Source: MADRE2 sp964397015 (GTDB taxonomy: Bacteria > Desulfobacterota > Desulfobacteria > Desulfobacterales > Desulfobacteraceae). Taken from it: DNA of 16,501 bases. Of this stretch, positions 5,394-13,233 are shown piece by piece (the first letter of the stretch is position 1; each line of letters begins with the position of its first letter). The notes under the pieces were generated by a model. That model was given only the letters and a program-made list of their open reading frames with translations. It searched no databases and had not been told where the DNA came from. A program made the translations under genes and the position numbers. The stretch spans positions 1-16,501 of the forward strand of contig CAYNHL010000082.1 in assembly GCA_964397015.1 (NCBI GenBank), read 5' to 3'.

Positions 5394-7121
5394 ATGAGTA
5401 AAATACTTCGCATCAACACAAAAGACAAATCATTTAAATTTGAAGACATGCCGGATGAATACGCCGGCTTAGGAGGCAGGGCCCTGACATCCAGGATGGT
5501 ACTGAAGGAAATACCACCAACCTGCCAGCCTTTGGGGAAAAACAACAAGCTTATTTTCGCTCCCGGCCTGCTGACCGGTTCTCCGGCCGCCAACTCCGGC
5601 CGTCTGTCGGCCGGTGCCAAATCACCTTTGACCAACGGCATCAAGGAGAGCAATTCCGGCGGATACGCTGCCCAGAAGCTGGCCCGCCTCGGTATCGGTG
5701 CACTGGTGCTTGAGGACAAGCCGGAAGGAGATGATTTTTCCATTGTCGTTATCAAGAACGACAAGGTTGAAATTGTTCCGGCCGGCGACCTTGAAAAAAA
5801 AGGAAACTATGCTGTCATGGAAAACTTGTGGCAGAGCTATGGCAAGAACACTGCGGTCCTCAGTATCGGCCAGGCAGGGGAACAATGCCTCATGGGTGCC
5901 AGCATCAACCAGGCGGACATGAACGGCCGGCCGGGCCGTGCGCATGGCCGGGGCGGCCTTGGTGCCGTCATGGGTTCCAAGAAAATCAAGGCCATTGTAG
6001 TGGATGACACAGGTTCTACCAAAACCGAACTTCATGATCCTGAAGCCTTCAAGGCCGCAAACAAGAAATGGGTGGAGATGCTCAGATCCCATCCTGTTTC
6101 CGGCCAGGGACTTCCGGCCTTTGGCACGGCCGTCCTGGTCAATGTCATCAATGAAGCCGGGGCTTTCCCCACTAAAAACTTCAGGACCGGCCGTTTTGAA
6201 CATGCCGCCGATATCAGCGGCGAAAAAATGGCCGAGATTATCACCGAACGTAAAGGGGTGACATCGGAAGGCTGCCATCCCGGATGCGTCATGAAATGCT
6301 CCAATGTATACCATGCCAAAGACGGCAGTGTTCTGACAACCGGATTTGAATACGAGACCATCTGGGCCATGGGTGCCCATACCACCATCAGGGACCTTGA
6401 TGATATCGCCATGCTGGACCGGCTTTGTGATGATTTCGGCCTGGATACAATAGAAGCTGGGGTCACCCTGGGAATTGCCATGGAAGGGAAAATGATAGAA
6501 TGGGGTGACGGAAAGGCCGCTATTTCTCTTCTGAAAAAAGTCGGTGAATATGCGCCGGAGGGTAAAATCATCGGTAACGGCGCCTCATTCACCGGAGCCG
6601 CCCTGGGCGTGGACCGTATCCCGGTTGTGAAAAACCAGGCGTTTCCTGCATATGACCCAAGATCCTGCAAAGGGGTAGGTGTCACCTATGCTACAAGTCC
6701 AATGGGTGCGGATCACACGGCAGGATACGGTGTAACAGCCAACATCCTCGGAGTCGGGGGCAGCATCGATCCCCATAAAAAAGAAGGAAACGTGGAGTTG
6801 AGCCAGAATCTACAGATCGCTACGGCTGCCGTTGACGCTGCGGGCCTGTGCCTGTTCGTTGCGTTTGCCGTCTTGGACAATCCCGACGGGGTCCCCACCA
6901 TTGTTGAGATGCTGAATGCCCGGTATGGGCTGAGCCTGACACCGGACGACGTGGTGGCGCTGGGGAAAGCCACCCTGAACGATGAAAAGGAATTCAACCG
7001 GCTGGCGGGATTTACCCCGGTTGACGACCAGATGCCTGAAATGTTCCTTGAATCATTCCCTCCACATAACACGGTATGGGATTTTTCAACCGAAGAACTG
7101 TCCAAAACACTTGATTTTTAA
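5394..7121 (+). CDS. Aldehyde:ferredoxin oxidoreductase family protein (tungsto/molybdo-pterin)
   Basis: 575-residue cytoplasmic enzyme of the AOR family, which oxidises aldehydes to acids, or the reverse, with ferredoxin through a bis-pterin W or Mo site and one [4Fe-4S] cluster. The N-terminal domain (about 1-205) has the expected strand pattern and the pterin-binding stretch NGRPGRAHGRGGLGAVMGSK (177-196). The likely cluster ligands are C294, C298, C302 and C486; the first three are spaced C-x3-C-x3-C, unlike the C-x2-C-x3-C of the Pyrococcus enzyme, and C486 lies in DAAGLC. The start at 5394 is set by AAGGAGGA 3 bases before; the longer open frame overlapping rtcB is rejected. No MoaD/ThiS-like gene accompanies it. 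Third gene of the regulator operon. The true substrate is unknown, since the family also includes enzymes on aromatic and other substrates. Confidence 0.9.
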   Translation: MSKILRINTKDKSFKFEDMPDEYAGLGGRALTSRMVLKEIPPTCQPLGKNNKLIFAPGLLTGSPAANSGRLSAGAKSPLTNGIKESNSGGYAAQKLARLGIGALVLEDKPEGDDFSIVVIKNDKVEIVPAGDLEKKGNYAVMENLWQSYGKNTAVLSIGQAGEQCLMGASINQADMNGRPGRAHGRGGLGAVMGSKKIKAIVVDDTGSTKTELHDPEAFKAANKKWVEMLRSHPVSGQGLPAFGTAVLVNVINEAGAFPTKNFRTGRFEHAADISGEKMAEIITERKGVTSEGCHPGCVMKCSNVYHAKDGSVLTTGFEYETIWAMGAHTTIRDLDDIAMLDRLCDDFGLDTIEAGVTLGIAMEGKMIEWGDGKAAISLLKKVGEYAPEGKIIGNGASFTGAALGVDRIPVVKNQAFPAYDPRSCKGVGVTYATSPMGADHTAGYGVTANILGVGGSIDPHKKEGNVELSQNLQIATAAVDAAGLCLFVAFAVLDNPDGVPTIVEMLNARYGLSLTPDDVVALGKATLNDEKEFNRLAGFTPVDDQMPEMFLESFPPHNTVWDFSTEELSKTLDF

Positions 7122-7141
7122 TTGAACTGATTCTGCCCTGC

Positions 7142-7191
7142 CTGCAAGTTGCCGGGGACAACACACACTGCCTTTTTCCGGCAACTTGCAG
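7142..7191. terminator. Perfect 14-base inverted repeat, probable terminator
   Basis: CTGCAAGTTGCCGG (7142-7155) and CCGGCAACTTGCAG (7178-7191) pair perfectly around a 22-base loop. It begins 20 bases after the AOR stop, in the 138-base convergent gap to hisD. A stable hairpin here would end the plus-strand operon and might block read-through from hisD. The T tract after it is short (TTT); a T5 lies in the loop instead. The long loop is unusual for an intrinsic terminator. Confidence 0.5.
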
Positions 7192-7259
7192 TTTACTGAA
7201 CCCGATCTCATTTTATCTTTCCGACTTTCCTCCCGCTAATGAAAATAACAATGGCCTGT

Positions 7260-8561
7260 TTATTTTTCCTTCCTGATTGTGATGGCGCGGGCATGGGCGC
7301 CAAGGCCCTCGATCTGTGCCAGGGTGGCGACATCCGGGGCTTCTGTATGGAATGCCTCTTTTGAATAGTGTATCAGGCTGGTTTTCTTGGTGAAATGCTC
7401 TACGCCAAGGGCGGAGGAGAACCGGGCGGTTCCGGCCGTGGGAAGTACATGGTTGGGACCTGCAATGTAATCTCCCATGGGTTCGGGGGTATAGGACCCC
7501 ATGAATACTGCGCCGGCGTTTTTAACCTGCCCTACCACGTCAAAGGGGTCTTCTACCATGAGCTCCAGGTGTTCAGGCGCCAGGCGGTTTGCCAGGGTAA
7601 CGGCGGTATCGATATCAGGCGTTATCAGGATCGTGCCGAACCGGTCCAGGGATTTTTTGGCTATCTCTTTTCTGGGCAGCATGTCCAGCTGTTCCTTTAC
7701 AAGAGCCGATACCTGTCCTGCCAGGTCTGAAGACGGAGTGATCAGGATGGCGGAAGCCATTTCATCGTGTTCGGCCTGGGACAGAAGATCGGCGGCGATA
7801 TATGCCGGATTGGCGGTCTCGTCCGCAATGACAAGAATTTCACTCGGTCCGGCTATCAGGTCTATGCCCACTGTACCTGAAACGATTTTCTTGGCCAGGG
7901 TAACCCAGATATTCCCCGGTCCCACAATGACATCCACTTTCGGAACCTGTTTTGTGCCATAGGCCAGTGCTGCTATGGACCAGGCGCTTCCTGCCCTGAA
8001 CACGTTATCGATTCCCACCCGCCCTGCCGCTGCAAGGATGTGGGGATTGACGCTGCCGTCCTTCATGGGCGGGGTCATGAGACATATGTTTTCAACGCCG
8101 GCAACCCGGGCCGGAATACCTCCCATGAGTACGGATGACACCAGTGGTGTCTTTCCTCCAGTGGCCCCCGGTACGTAAATACCGGCCGCTCCGACCGGCC
8201 TGATCATCTGCCCGAGCACCACCCCTTTTCTCGGGGTATCCATCCAGGAATTTTCTAACTGACGTCTGTGAAAGGACTCGATTTGCCGAACAGCCCTGTC
8301 CAGTGCAGATAAAAAAGCGGAATCAACCTGGTTTTCAGCCTGTTCGAATTCTTCGGCTCCAACTTTCAATGTCTCCAATGTTACATGGGGGGAATCAAAT
8401 TGACGGGTACAGGCAACCAGAGCTTCGTCCCCTTTTTCCCTCACCTCCCTGATGTACGATTCAACCGCCTTTACCTGTTCAGGGGTAAATCCAAGCCCGC
8501 GTTCGATAGTTTGCTCAATTCGCTCTTCAGCCTGTATTCCCGGATAGTTATAAGTTTTCAT
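7260..8561 (-). CDS. hisD: Histidinol dehydrogenase
   Basis: Catalyses the last two steps of histidine biosynthesis, L-histidinol to L-histidine with two NAD and a zinc ion, in the cytoplasm. The 433-residue length is normal. Zinc ligands are visible as Gln262 and His265 (SQAEHDEMA), Asp364 (MGDYIAGPNH) and His423 (GLGAHARAI). The catalytic pair is Glu330-His331 (APEHLE). The NAD-site motifs VPGATGG (130-136) and GPSEILVIAD (238-247) are present. The ATG at 8559-8561 gives the usual N-terminus, although the ribosome binding site is weak (GGA). No other his biosynthetic gene is in the window. It diverges from hisS and converges on the AOR gene. Confidence 0.97.
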   Translation of the reverse strand: MKTYNYPGIQAEERIEQTIERGLGFTPEQVKAVESYIREVREKGDEALVACTRQFDSPHVTLETLKVGAEEFEQAENQVDSAFLSALDRAVRQIESFHRRQLENSWMDTPRKGVVLGQMIRPVGAAGIYVPGATGGKTPLVSSVLMGGIPARVAGVENICLMTPPMKDGSVNPHILAAAGRVGIDNVFRAGSAWSIAALAYGTKQVPKVDVIVGPGNIWVTLAKKIVSGTVGIDLIAGPSEILVIADETANPAYIAADLLSQAEHDEMASAILITPSSDLAGQVSALVKEQLDMLPRKEIAKKSLDRFGTILITPDIDTAVTLANRLAPEHLELMVEDPFDVVGQVKNAGAVFMGSYTPEPMGDYIAGPNHVLPTAGTARFSSALGVEHFTKKTSLIHYSKEAFHTEAPDVATLAQIEGLGAHARAITIRKEK

Positions 8562-8608
8562 AAGTCCATGGCTTTTTAAAAAGTTAGATCGTTCTCGGTA
8601 AAAATGAC

Positions 8609-8637
8609 TATATAGCAGAGCCCGTCTTTCATGGCAA
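8609..8637 (-). promoter_or_regulatory. Candidate hisD promoter
   Basis: On the minus strand TTGCCA (8632-8637) and TATATA (8609-8614) stand 17 bases apart, as expected for sigma-70. The leader to hisD would be about 40 bases. A second TATAGT at 8675-8680 lacks a -35. Confidence 0.4.
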
Positions 8638-8671
8638 TACCCTGATCCTAGGGAAAAATAAATCTTACTTA

Positions 8672-8701
8672 TTGACTATACAGGCTCTTTTTGGGTATAA
8701 G
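8672..8701 (+). promoter_or_regulatory. Candidate hisS-aspS promoter
   Basis: TTGACT (8672-8677) and TATAAG (8696-8701) with an 18-base spacer on the plus strand, predicting a leader of about 40 bases. A further TATAAT at 8727-8732 has no -35 partner. The gap 8562-8746 shows no T-box-like structure. Confidence 0.5.
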
Positions 8702-8746
8702 TTAAGTTTGTTTTTTGTTAACCCGTTATAATTATGAAGAAACCAT

Positions 8747-10012
8747 ATGCAGACAATCAGAGGCTTCCGGGACATTCTGCCGGAAAATATCGAGTTATGG
8801 CAACAGGTTGAAACGGCTGCGGCCCGCATTTTTCAAGCTTTCGGGTTCAAGGAGATACGGCTGCCGATCATAGAAAAGACCGGCCTGTTCGCCAGGAGCA
8901 TCGGGGAAAGCACCGATATTGTAGAAAAAGAGATGTACACGTTTGAGGACCGCAAGGGCGACAAGCTGACCCTGCGGCCGGAAGCTACGGCCTCCGTTGT
9001 CCGGTCTTATATACAGCACAAGATGTACGCCACGGACCCGGTCAGAAAACTTTATACCATAGGTCCAATGTTCCGGCGGGAACGCCCGCAGAAAGGCAGA
9101 TACCGTCAGTTCTACCAGATCAATGCAGAGGTTTTCGGCATCTCTTCGGCCTATATAGATGCCCAGCTGATATTTATGCTCAATGAACTGTTCACCACTC
9201 TCGGCCTGTCCGGCCTGACCGCCCACATCAACTCCCTGGGGTGTCCGGCCTGCCGGCCCGGTTTTCAGCAGGCCCTCCTGGATTTTCTCGAAACCAGAAA
9301 GGACTGGCTTTGTGAAAACTGCCGCCGCAGGATGAGTCACAATCCCTTACGCATTCTTGACTGCAAGATGACCGACTGCAGCGGGGCCCTGAAAGATGCT
9401 CCCGCAACCCTGGATCACCTGTGTTCCGGCTGCAGGGATCACTTTGATATTGTCAAATCCGTGCTGACACTCCAGCAGGTTGAATTTACAGTGGACAACT
9501 CCCTGGTCCGCGGACTGGATTATTACACCCGTACAGCCTTTGAGATCCAGACCACCAGCCTGGGCGCCCAGAGCGCCGTGGCCGGAGGAGGCCGGTATGA
9601 CCGGCTGACCGAAGAGCTGGGGGGACCGCCCACGCCCGCCATTGGATTTGCCATCGGGTTTGACCGGCTGGTGGAAGTGATGGAGGCCTTGAACAGGTAT
9701 CCGGCCAGATCTGAAATTGACCTGTTTATCCTGACCCTCGGGGAAGAAGCGGCCCAAAAAGGTTACCTGTGGTCCTGTGAACTGGGGCGCCGTGGACTTT
9801 GCTGCGAGGTGGATTACAGGGGCAAAAGCATGAAAAGTCTCATGAAACGGGCCGACAGGCTGAATGCCGGTCATGTCCTGATCGTAGGCGAAACAGAGCT
9901 TGAAAACAACGAGCTGATCCTGAGAAACATGAAGACAAAAGATCAGCAGACTATTGGAACCAGTGACGTGGTAGAGCGCTGCATGGCGCTGCTGAACCAA
10001 AACGATGGATGA
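8747..10012 (+). CDS. hisS: Histidyl-tRNA synthetase
   Basis: Class II aminoacyl-tRNA synthetase charging tRNA-His. The 421-residue protein shows the N-terminal IRGFRDILP, motif 2 FRRERPQKGRYRQF (109-122), the histidine-binding LVRGLDYYTRTAFE (253-266), AGGGRYDRL (279-287) and motif 3 GFAIGFDRL (300-308). The C-terminal anticodon-binding domain covers about 323-419. The insertion between residues 165 and 235 carries eight cysteines (C166, C169, C189, C192, C206, C211, C226, C229) in near-paired spacing, suggesting bound zinc. The start was chosen by the conserved N-terminus; its ribosome binding site is poor (GAAG). It is followed by aspS after 18 bases, a common pairing in bacteria. Confidence 0.97.
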   Translation: MQTIRGFRDILPENIELWQQVETAAARIFQAFGFKEIRLPIIEKTGLFARSIGESTDIVEKEMYTFEDRKGDKLTLRPEATASVVRSYIQHKMYATDPVRKLYTIGPMFRRERPQKGRYRQFYQINAEVFGISSAYIDAQLIFMLNELFTTLGLSGLTAHINSLGCPACRPGFQQALLDFLETRKDWLCENCRRRMSHNPLRILDCKMTDCSGALKDAPATLDHLCSGCRDHFDIVKSVLTLQQVEFTVDNSLVRGLDYYTRTAFEIQTTSLGAQSAVAGGGRYDRLTEELGGPPTPAIGFAIGFDRLVEVMEALNRYPARSEIDLFILTLGEEAAQKGYLWSCELGRRGLCCEVDYRGKSMKSLMKRADRLNAGHVLIVGETELENNELILRNMKTKDQQTIGTSDVVERCMALLNQNDG

Positions 10013-10030
10013 TGATTTAAGGAATAAATT

Positions 10031-11845
10031 GTGACAGACTTACTAGGAAACATGACCCGTACCCATGACTGCTCGGAGCTTACAAAGACCGATATCGGAA
10101 AAAAAGTCGTTCTCATGGGATGGGTGCAGTACCGGCGTGACCATGGCGGGGTTATTTTCGTTGATTTGCGGGACCGGGAAGACATCACACAGGTAGTTTT
10201 CAATCCGGCGGTTTCAACAAAAATGCACGAAAAAGCCCAGAACCTCAGGGTCGAATATGTCATAGGTATTTCCGGAACCGTTGCGGCCAGGCCGGATGAC
10301 ATGCGCAACCCGAAAATGAAAACAGGAGAAATTGAAGTTCTCGTGGATGAACTCAAAATTTTCTCCGAGGCAAAGACCCCGATTTTCCAGATTGAAGACC
10401 GGATCGAGGCATCAGAAACCATCCGTCTCAAATACCGGCACCTGGATTTGAGAAGACCCAAGCTGAAACACAATATTCTCCGCCGCCACAAGGCGGGCAT
10501 GGCGGCCAGGCAGTACCTGGACTCCAACGGATTCATCGATATAGAAACCCCTTTTCTAACCCGGAGTACACCCGAAGGTGCCAGGGATTATCTGGTGCCG
10601 TCACGGGTCAACCAGGGGGAGTTTTACGCCCTGCCCCAGTCGCCCCAGCTGTTCAAGCAGCTGCTGATGATCTCCGGATTCGACCGGTACTACCAGATCG
10701 TCCGGTGCTTCAGGGACGAAGACCTGCGTGCAGACCGTCAGCCCGAATTCACCCAGATAGACATGGAAATGTCCTTTGTCAATGAGCACCGGATCATGGA
10801 AATCGCCCAGGGACTGATTGTCAAAATCTTCAAGGCGGTCCTGGACATTGACTTAAAAATTCCTTTCAAACAGCTGACCTATGACGAGGCCATTGCCCGC
10901 TTCGGCCTTGACCGGCCGGACATGCGGTTCGGTCTCGAGCTGTGCGACCTGTCCGATATTGCAGTGGACACGGGATTCAAGGTCTTTGCCGACGTAGCTA
11001 AAAAAGGAGGACTTGTAAAGGCCATCAATGCAAAAGGATGTGCAACCTTTACCAGAAAACAGATAGATGACCTCACGGAATTTGTCCTGGTCTACAAGGC
11101 CAGGGGGCTGGCCTGGATCAAAGTAAAAGAAAACAGCGAGTGGCAGTCTCCAATCGCCAAATTTTTCACGGAAGATGAAAAAGAGGCCTTGCGGCAAAGG
11201 CTTGACATGGAGCCCGGCGATATCATTTTCTTTGTGGCCGATCAGCCCCGGATCACCAACGAGGCCTTAGGACAGCTCAGGAACGAACTGGCCCGGCGAC
11301 TGGACATGATAGATGACAACCGTTATGAATTCATCTGGATCACACAGTTTCCCATGTTCGAGTATGATGACACTGAAAAGCGCTACCAGTCGCTGCACCA
11401 TCCGTTTACCGCCCCTATGGAGGAAGATATCGACCTGCTGGAAACAGACCCGCTCAAGGCGCGCTCCAGGGCCTATGACCTGGTGCTGAACGGAATCGAG
11501 ATCGGCGGGGGAAGTATCCGTATTCATTCCCACGAACTGCAGGAAAAAATATTCGGCTGCCTGGGCATTACAGGCGACCAGGCCCGGGAAAAATTCGGCT
11601 TTCTGCTGGAAGCCCTGGAATCAGGTACCCCGCCCCACGGCGGAATTGCATTTGGATTTGACCGCCTGGTCATGCTGTTGTGCCAGGAAGACTCTATCCG
11701 GAACGTCATTGCCTTTCCAAAAACCCAGAAAGCGTCCTGCCTGCTGACAAACGCTCCGTCAGAGGCTTCCGGTGCTCAGCTCCAGGAACTCGGGCTCCGG
11801 GTATCAAAACCGGCGGTCGTTTCAGACAAAGAGACAAAGACCTAA
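10031..11845 (+). CDS. aspS: Aspartyl-tRNA synthetase, probably non-discriminating
   Basis: Class IIb synthetase of bacterial type, 604 residues, charging tRNA-Asp. Order: OB-fold anticodon domain (about 8-115, with WVQYRRDHGG at 31-40), catalytic core with motif 2 (CFRDEDLRADRQPEFTQID, 226-244), GAD insertion (about 290-425), and motif 3 GIAFGFDRLVMLL near the C-terminus. His38 in RRDHGG is the residue found in non-discriminating AspRS, where discriminating enzymes have Leu, so it may also charge tRNA-Asn for the GatCAB route. The start is GTG at 10031 with AAGGAA 6 bases before; an ATG seven codons later has its GGA too close. It follows hisS and its stop overlaps the stop of the convergent channel gene. 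Confidence 0.97.
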   Translation: MTDLLGNMTRTHDCSELTKTDIGKKVVLMGWVQYRRDHGGVIFVDLRDREDITQVVFNPAVSTKMHEKAQNLRVEYVIGISGTVAARPDDMRNPKMKTGEIEVLVDELKIFSEAKTPIFQIEDRIEASETIRLKYRHLDLRRPKLKHNILRRHKAGMAARQYLDSNGFIDIETPFLTRSTPEGARDYLVPSRVNQGEFYALPQSPQLFKQLLMISGFDRYYQIVRCFRDEDLRADRQPEFTQIDMEMSFVNEHRIMEIAQGLIVKIFKAVLDIDLKIPFKQLTYDEAIARFGLDRPDMRFGLELCDLSDIAVDTGFKVFADVAKKGGLVKAINAKGCATFTRKQIDDLTEFVLVYKARGLAWIKVKENSEWQSPIAKFFTEDEKEALRQRLDMEPGDIIFFVADQPRITNEALGQLRNELARRLDMIDDNRYEFIWITQFPMFEYDDTEKRYQSLHHPFTAPMEEDIDLLETDPLKARSRAYDLVLNGIEIGGGSIRIHSHELQEKIFGCLGITGDQAREKFGFLLEALESGTPPHGGIAFGFDRLVMLLCQEDSIRNVIAFPKTQKASCLLTNAPSEASGAQLQELGLRVSKPAVVSDKETKT

Positions 11846-12954
11846 GTTAAACCTGCTTCACTGTCAGGCGCAGAATCCGACGTAGAATCCGAAATAGACC
11901 TGACATGGAGATCGCGCTGGGGAAAGGGAATTTCAATGCCTTCAGCCGTGAACGCTTTATATACGAGTGTATAGAGCGTGTGCAGGACTTTTCCCTTCAG
12001 TACGGGCCGGTCTACCCAGCACAGCAGTTCATGGTCAAGACTTGAATCACCAAAAGCACGGAACCTCACCCGGGGGGCGGGATTTTGGCATACATCCGGA
12101 TGGGACTCGGCCACCTGCTGTAAAACTGCGTGGACCTTGTCGATATCTGATCCGTATGCCACCCCGACTTTGACACGAACCCGGTATTTTTCATGGCGTC
12201 CCCCGGCTTCGTTTATGATCTTGGTGTTTCCCATAATTGAATTGGGAACGGTGATTTCCACATCATCCCGGGTCAACAGCCGGGTGCTCCGGATACCGAT
12301 ATTTGTCACTTCGCCCCGCTCACCTGTATCCAGTACAATGAAATCTCCAAGCTTGTAGGGAGCATCCGCCAGGATAAAGACCCCTGAAAACAAATTGGCC
12401 AGAGAATCCTTTGCGGCAAAGGATATCGCCAGGCCCAGGATACCTGCCGAGGCTACCCAGGCAGTCAGGTCTATCTGCCAGACAAGGAAAACGATATATA
12501 CAGCCAGGCCTGCCACCACCACGACAAGCAGGTTGTTGAAAAGGGGCAAAGTGCGGTCCTGAATCAGCCTGAGGCGGCTTTGATCCCGGCTGACCAGGCC
12601 CAGCAGCAGCTTGACGGTTCTGCCGGACGTTATGGCCCATAAAAAAACAGCTACGGTCTTCAGCCCGTTGATAGTGACAAGATGAGCGGCCGGTTTCAGG
12701 TCAAGCCGGTTTGTCGCCAGCGCCAGGCCCAGCAGGATAACGCTGAGGAAAACCGGGCGGTGCAGGATGTTAAGAATCTGGTCATCCAGTGAAATTTTAG
12801 TTTTGCCAATCCACTTTTGCAGCCCCCTGGTAATGAGGATATCGATGATCCTGGCCAGTGCCAGGAAAATCAGGAAGATCAGCAGGGCCTGCAGATACCG
12901 GTTGGGCGCCACCCGGGCCACAAGGCCGGCCCACTGTTCGAGCTGCTGCATCAT
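11842..12954 (-). CDS. Small-conductance mechanosensitive channel (MscS family)
   Basis: Inner-membrane channel that opens under membrane tension during osmotic down-shock. The 370-residue protein has hydrophobic segments near 21-41, 67-82, 97-110 and 141-161. These lead into the pore helix 166-195 (GILGLAISFAAKDSLANLFSGVFIL), the MscS TM3 signature. Next comes the beta domain (LGDFIVLDTGERGEVTNIGIRSTRL split over 202-226, PNS at 237-239) and the cytoplasmic alpha/beta domain to about 350. It ends in an acidic, serine-rich tail. It is larger than E. coli MscS (286) because of extra N-terminal helices. The ATG overlaps the minE stop as ATGA (12951-12954), so it is the last gene of the min operon and probably translationally coupled. 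It ends in TAG sharing four bases with the aspS stop. Confidence 0.93.
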   Translation of the reverse strand: MMQQLEQWAGLVARVAPNRYLQALLIFLIFLALARIIDILITRGLQKWIGKTKISLDDQILNILHRPVFLSVILLGLALATNRLDLKPAAHLVTINGLKTVAVFLWAITSGRTVKLLLGLVSRDQSRLRLIQDRTLPLFNNLLVVVVAGLAVYIVFLVWQIDLTAWVASAGILGLAISFAAKDSLANLFSGVFILADAPYKLGDFIVLDTGERGEVTNIGIRSTRLLTRDDVEITVPNSIMGNTKIINEAGGRHEKYRVRVKVGVAYGSDIDKVHAVLQQVAESHPDVCQNPAPRVRFRAFGDSSLDHELLCWVDRPVLKGKVLHTLYTLVYKAFTAEGIEIPFPQRDLHVRSISDSTSDSAPDSEAGLT

Positions 12955-13223
12955 GAGGATTCCTGTTTACGCCTGACATGGAGGATGGGGGTATTGAACA
13001 CCAGGGCGGAAGTGTCGTTGTTCCGCTTGACCTTCAGTTCAAGGGCGTCCTTGTCAATCTCGAAGTATTTTGAAATAACGGCCACGATATCTTCCTGGAG
13101 ATCAGTCAGGGTCGTGTCGTTGACCTCGAGCTTGTCATAGATCAAAGAAAACTGGAGCCGTTTTTTGGCTGCCTCTTTGCTGGCTTTCTGCCCGGTAAAT
13201 TTCCTGATAAGAGCGTTTAACAT
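12951..13223 (-). CDS. minE: Cell division topological specificity factor MinE
   Basis: Stimulates the MinD ATPase and drives Min oscillation or gradient formation, confining the MinCD division inhibitor to the poles. The 90-residue product has the amphipathic membrane-targeting start MLNALIRKF, the anti-MinCD helix region with KKRLQFSLIYDK, and a C-terminal dimerisation domain with DLQEDIVAVISKYFEID. The start at 13221-13223 was preferred over a codon seven residues upstream because it gives the conserved N-terminus, has AAAGGA ahead, and lies 10 bases after the minD stop. Its stop overlaps the start of the mechanosensitive channel gene. Confidence 0.95.
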   Translation of the reverse strand: MLNALIRKFTGQKASKEAAKKRLQFSLIYDKLEVNDTTLTDLQEDIVAVISKYFEIDKDALELKVKRNNDTSALVFNTPILHVRRKQESS

Positions 13224-13233
13224 ATAAAATCCT

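Noticed and set aside
5622..6380. Long minus-strand open frames opposite the AOR, rtcB, hisS and minD genes
   Set aside because: They lie wholly inside well-identified genes, have no recognisable domains and no ribosome binding sites, and are typical of GC-rich antisense frames.
8576..8632. Upstream ORF MKDGLCYIVIFTENDLTF before hisD on the minus strand, as a histidine leader peptide
   Set aside because: It contains no His codons, and its ATG falls within the -35 element of the better hisD promoter, so it would not be transcribed from there.
8606..8690. Direct repeat around GACTATA (8606 and 8674) as an operator pair between hisD and hisS
   Set aside because: The match is short and imperfect and coincides with AT-rich promoter elements, so chance is likely.
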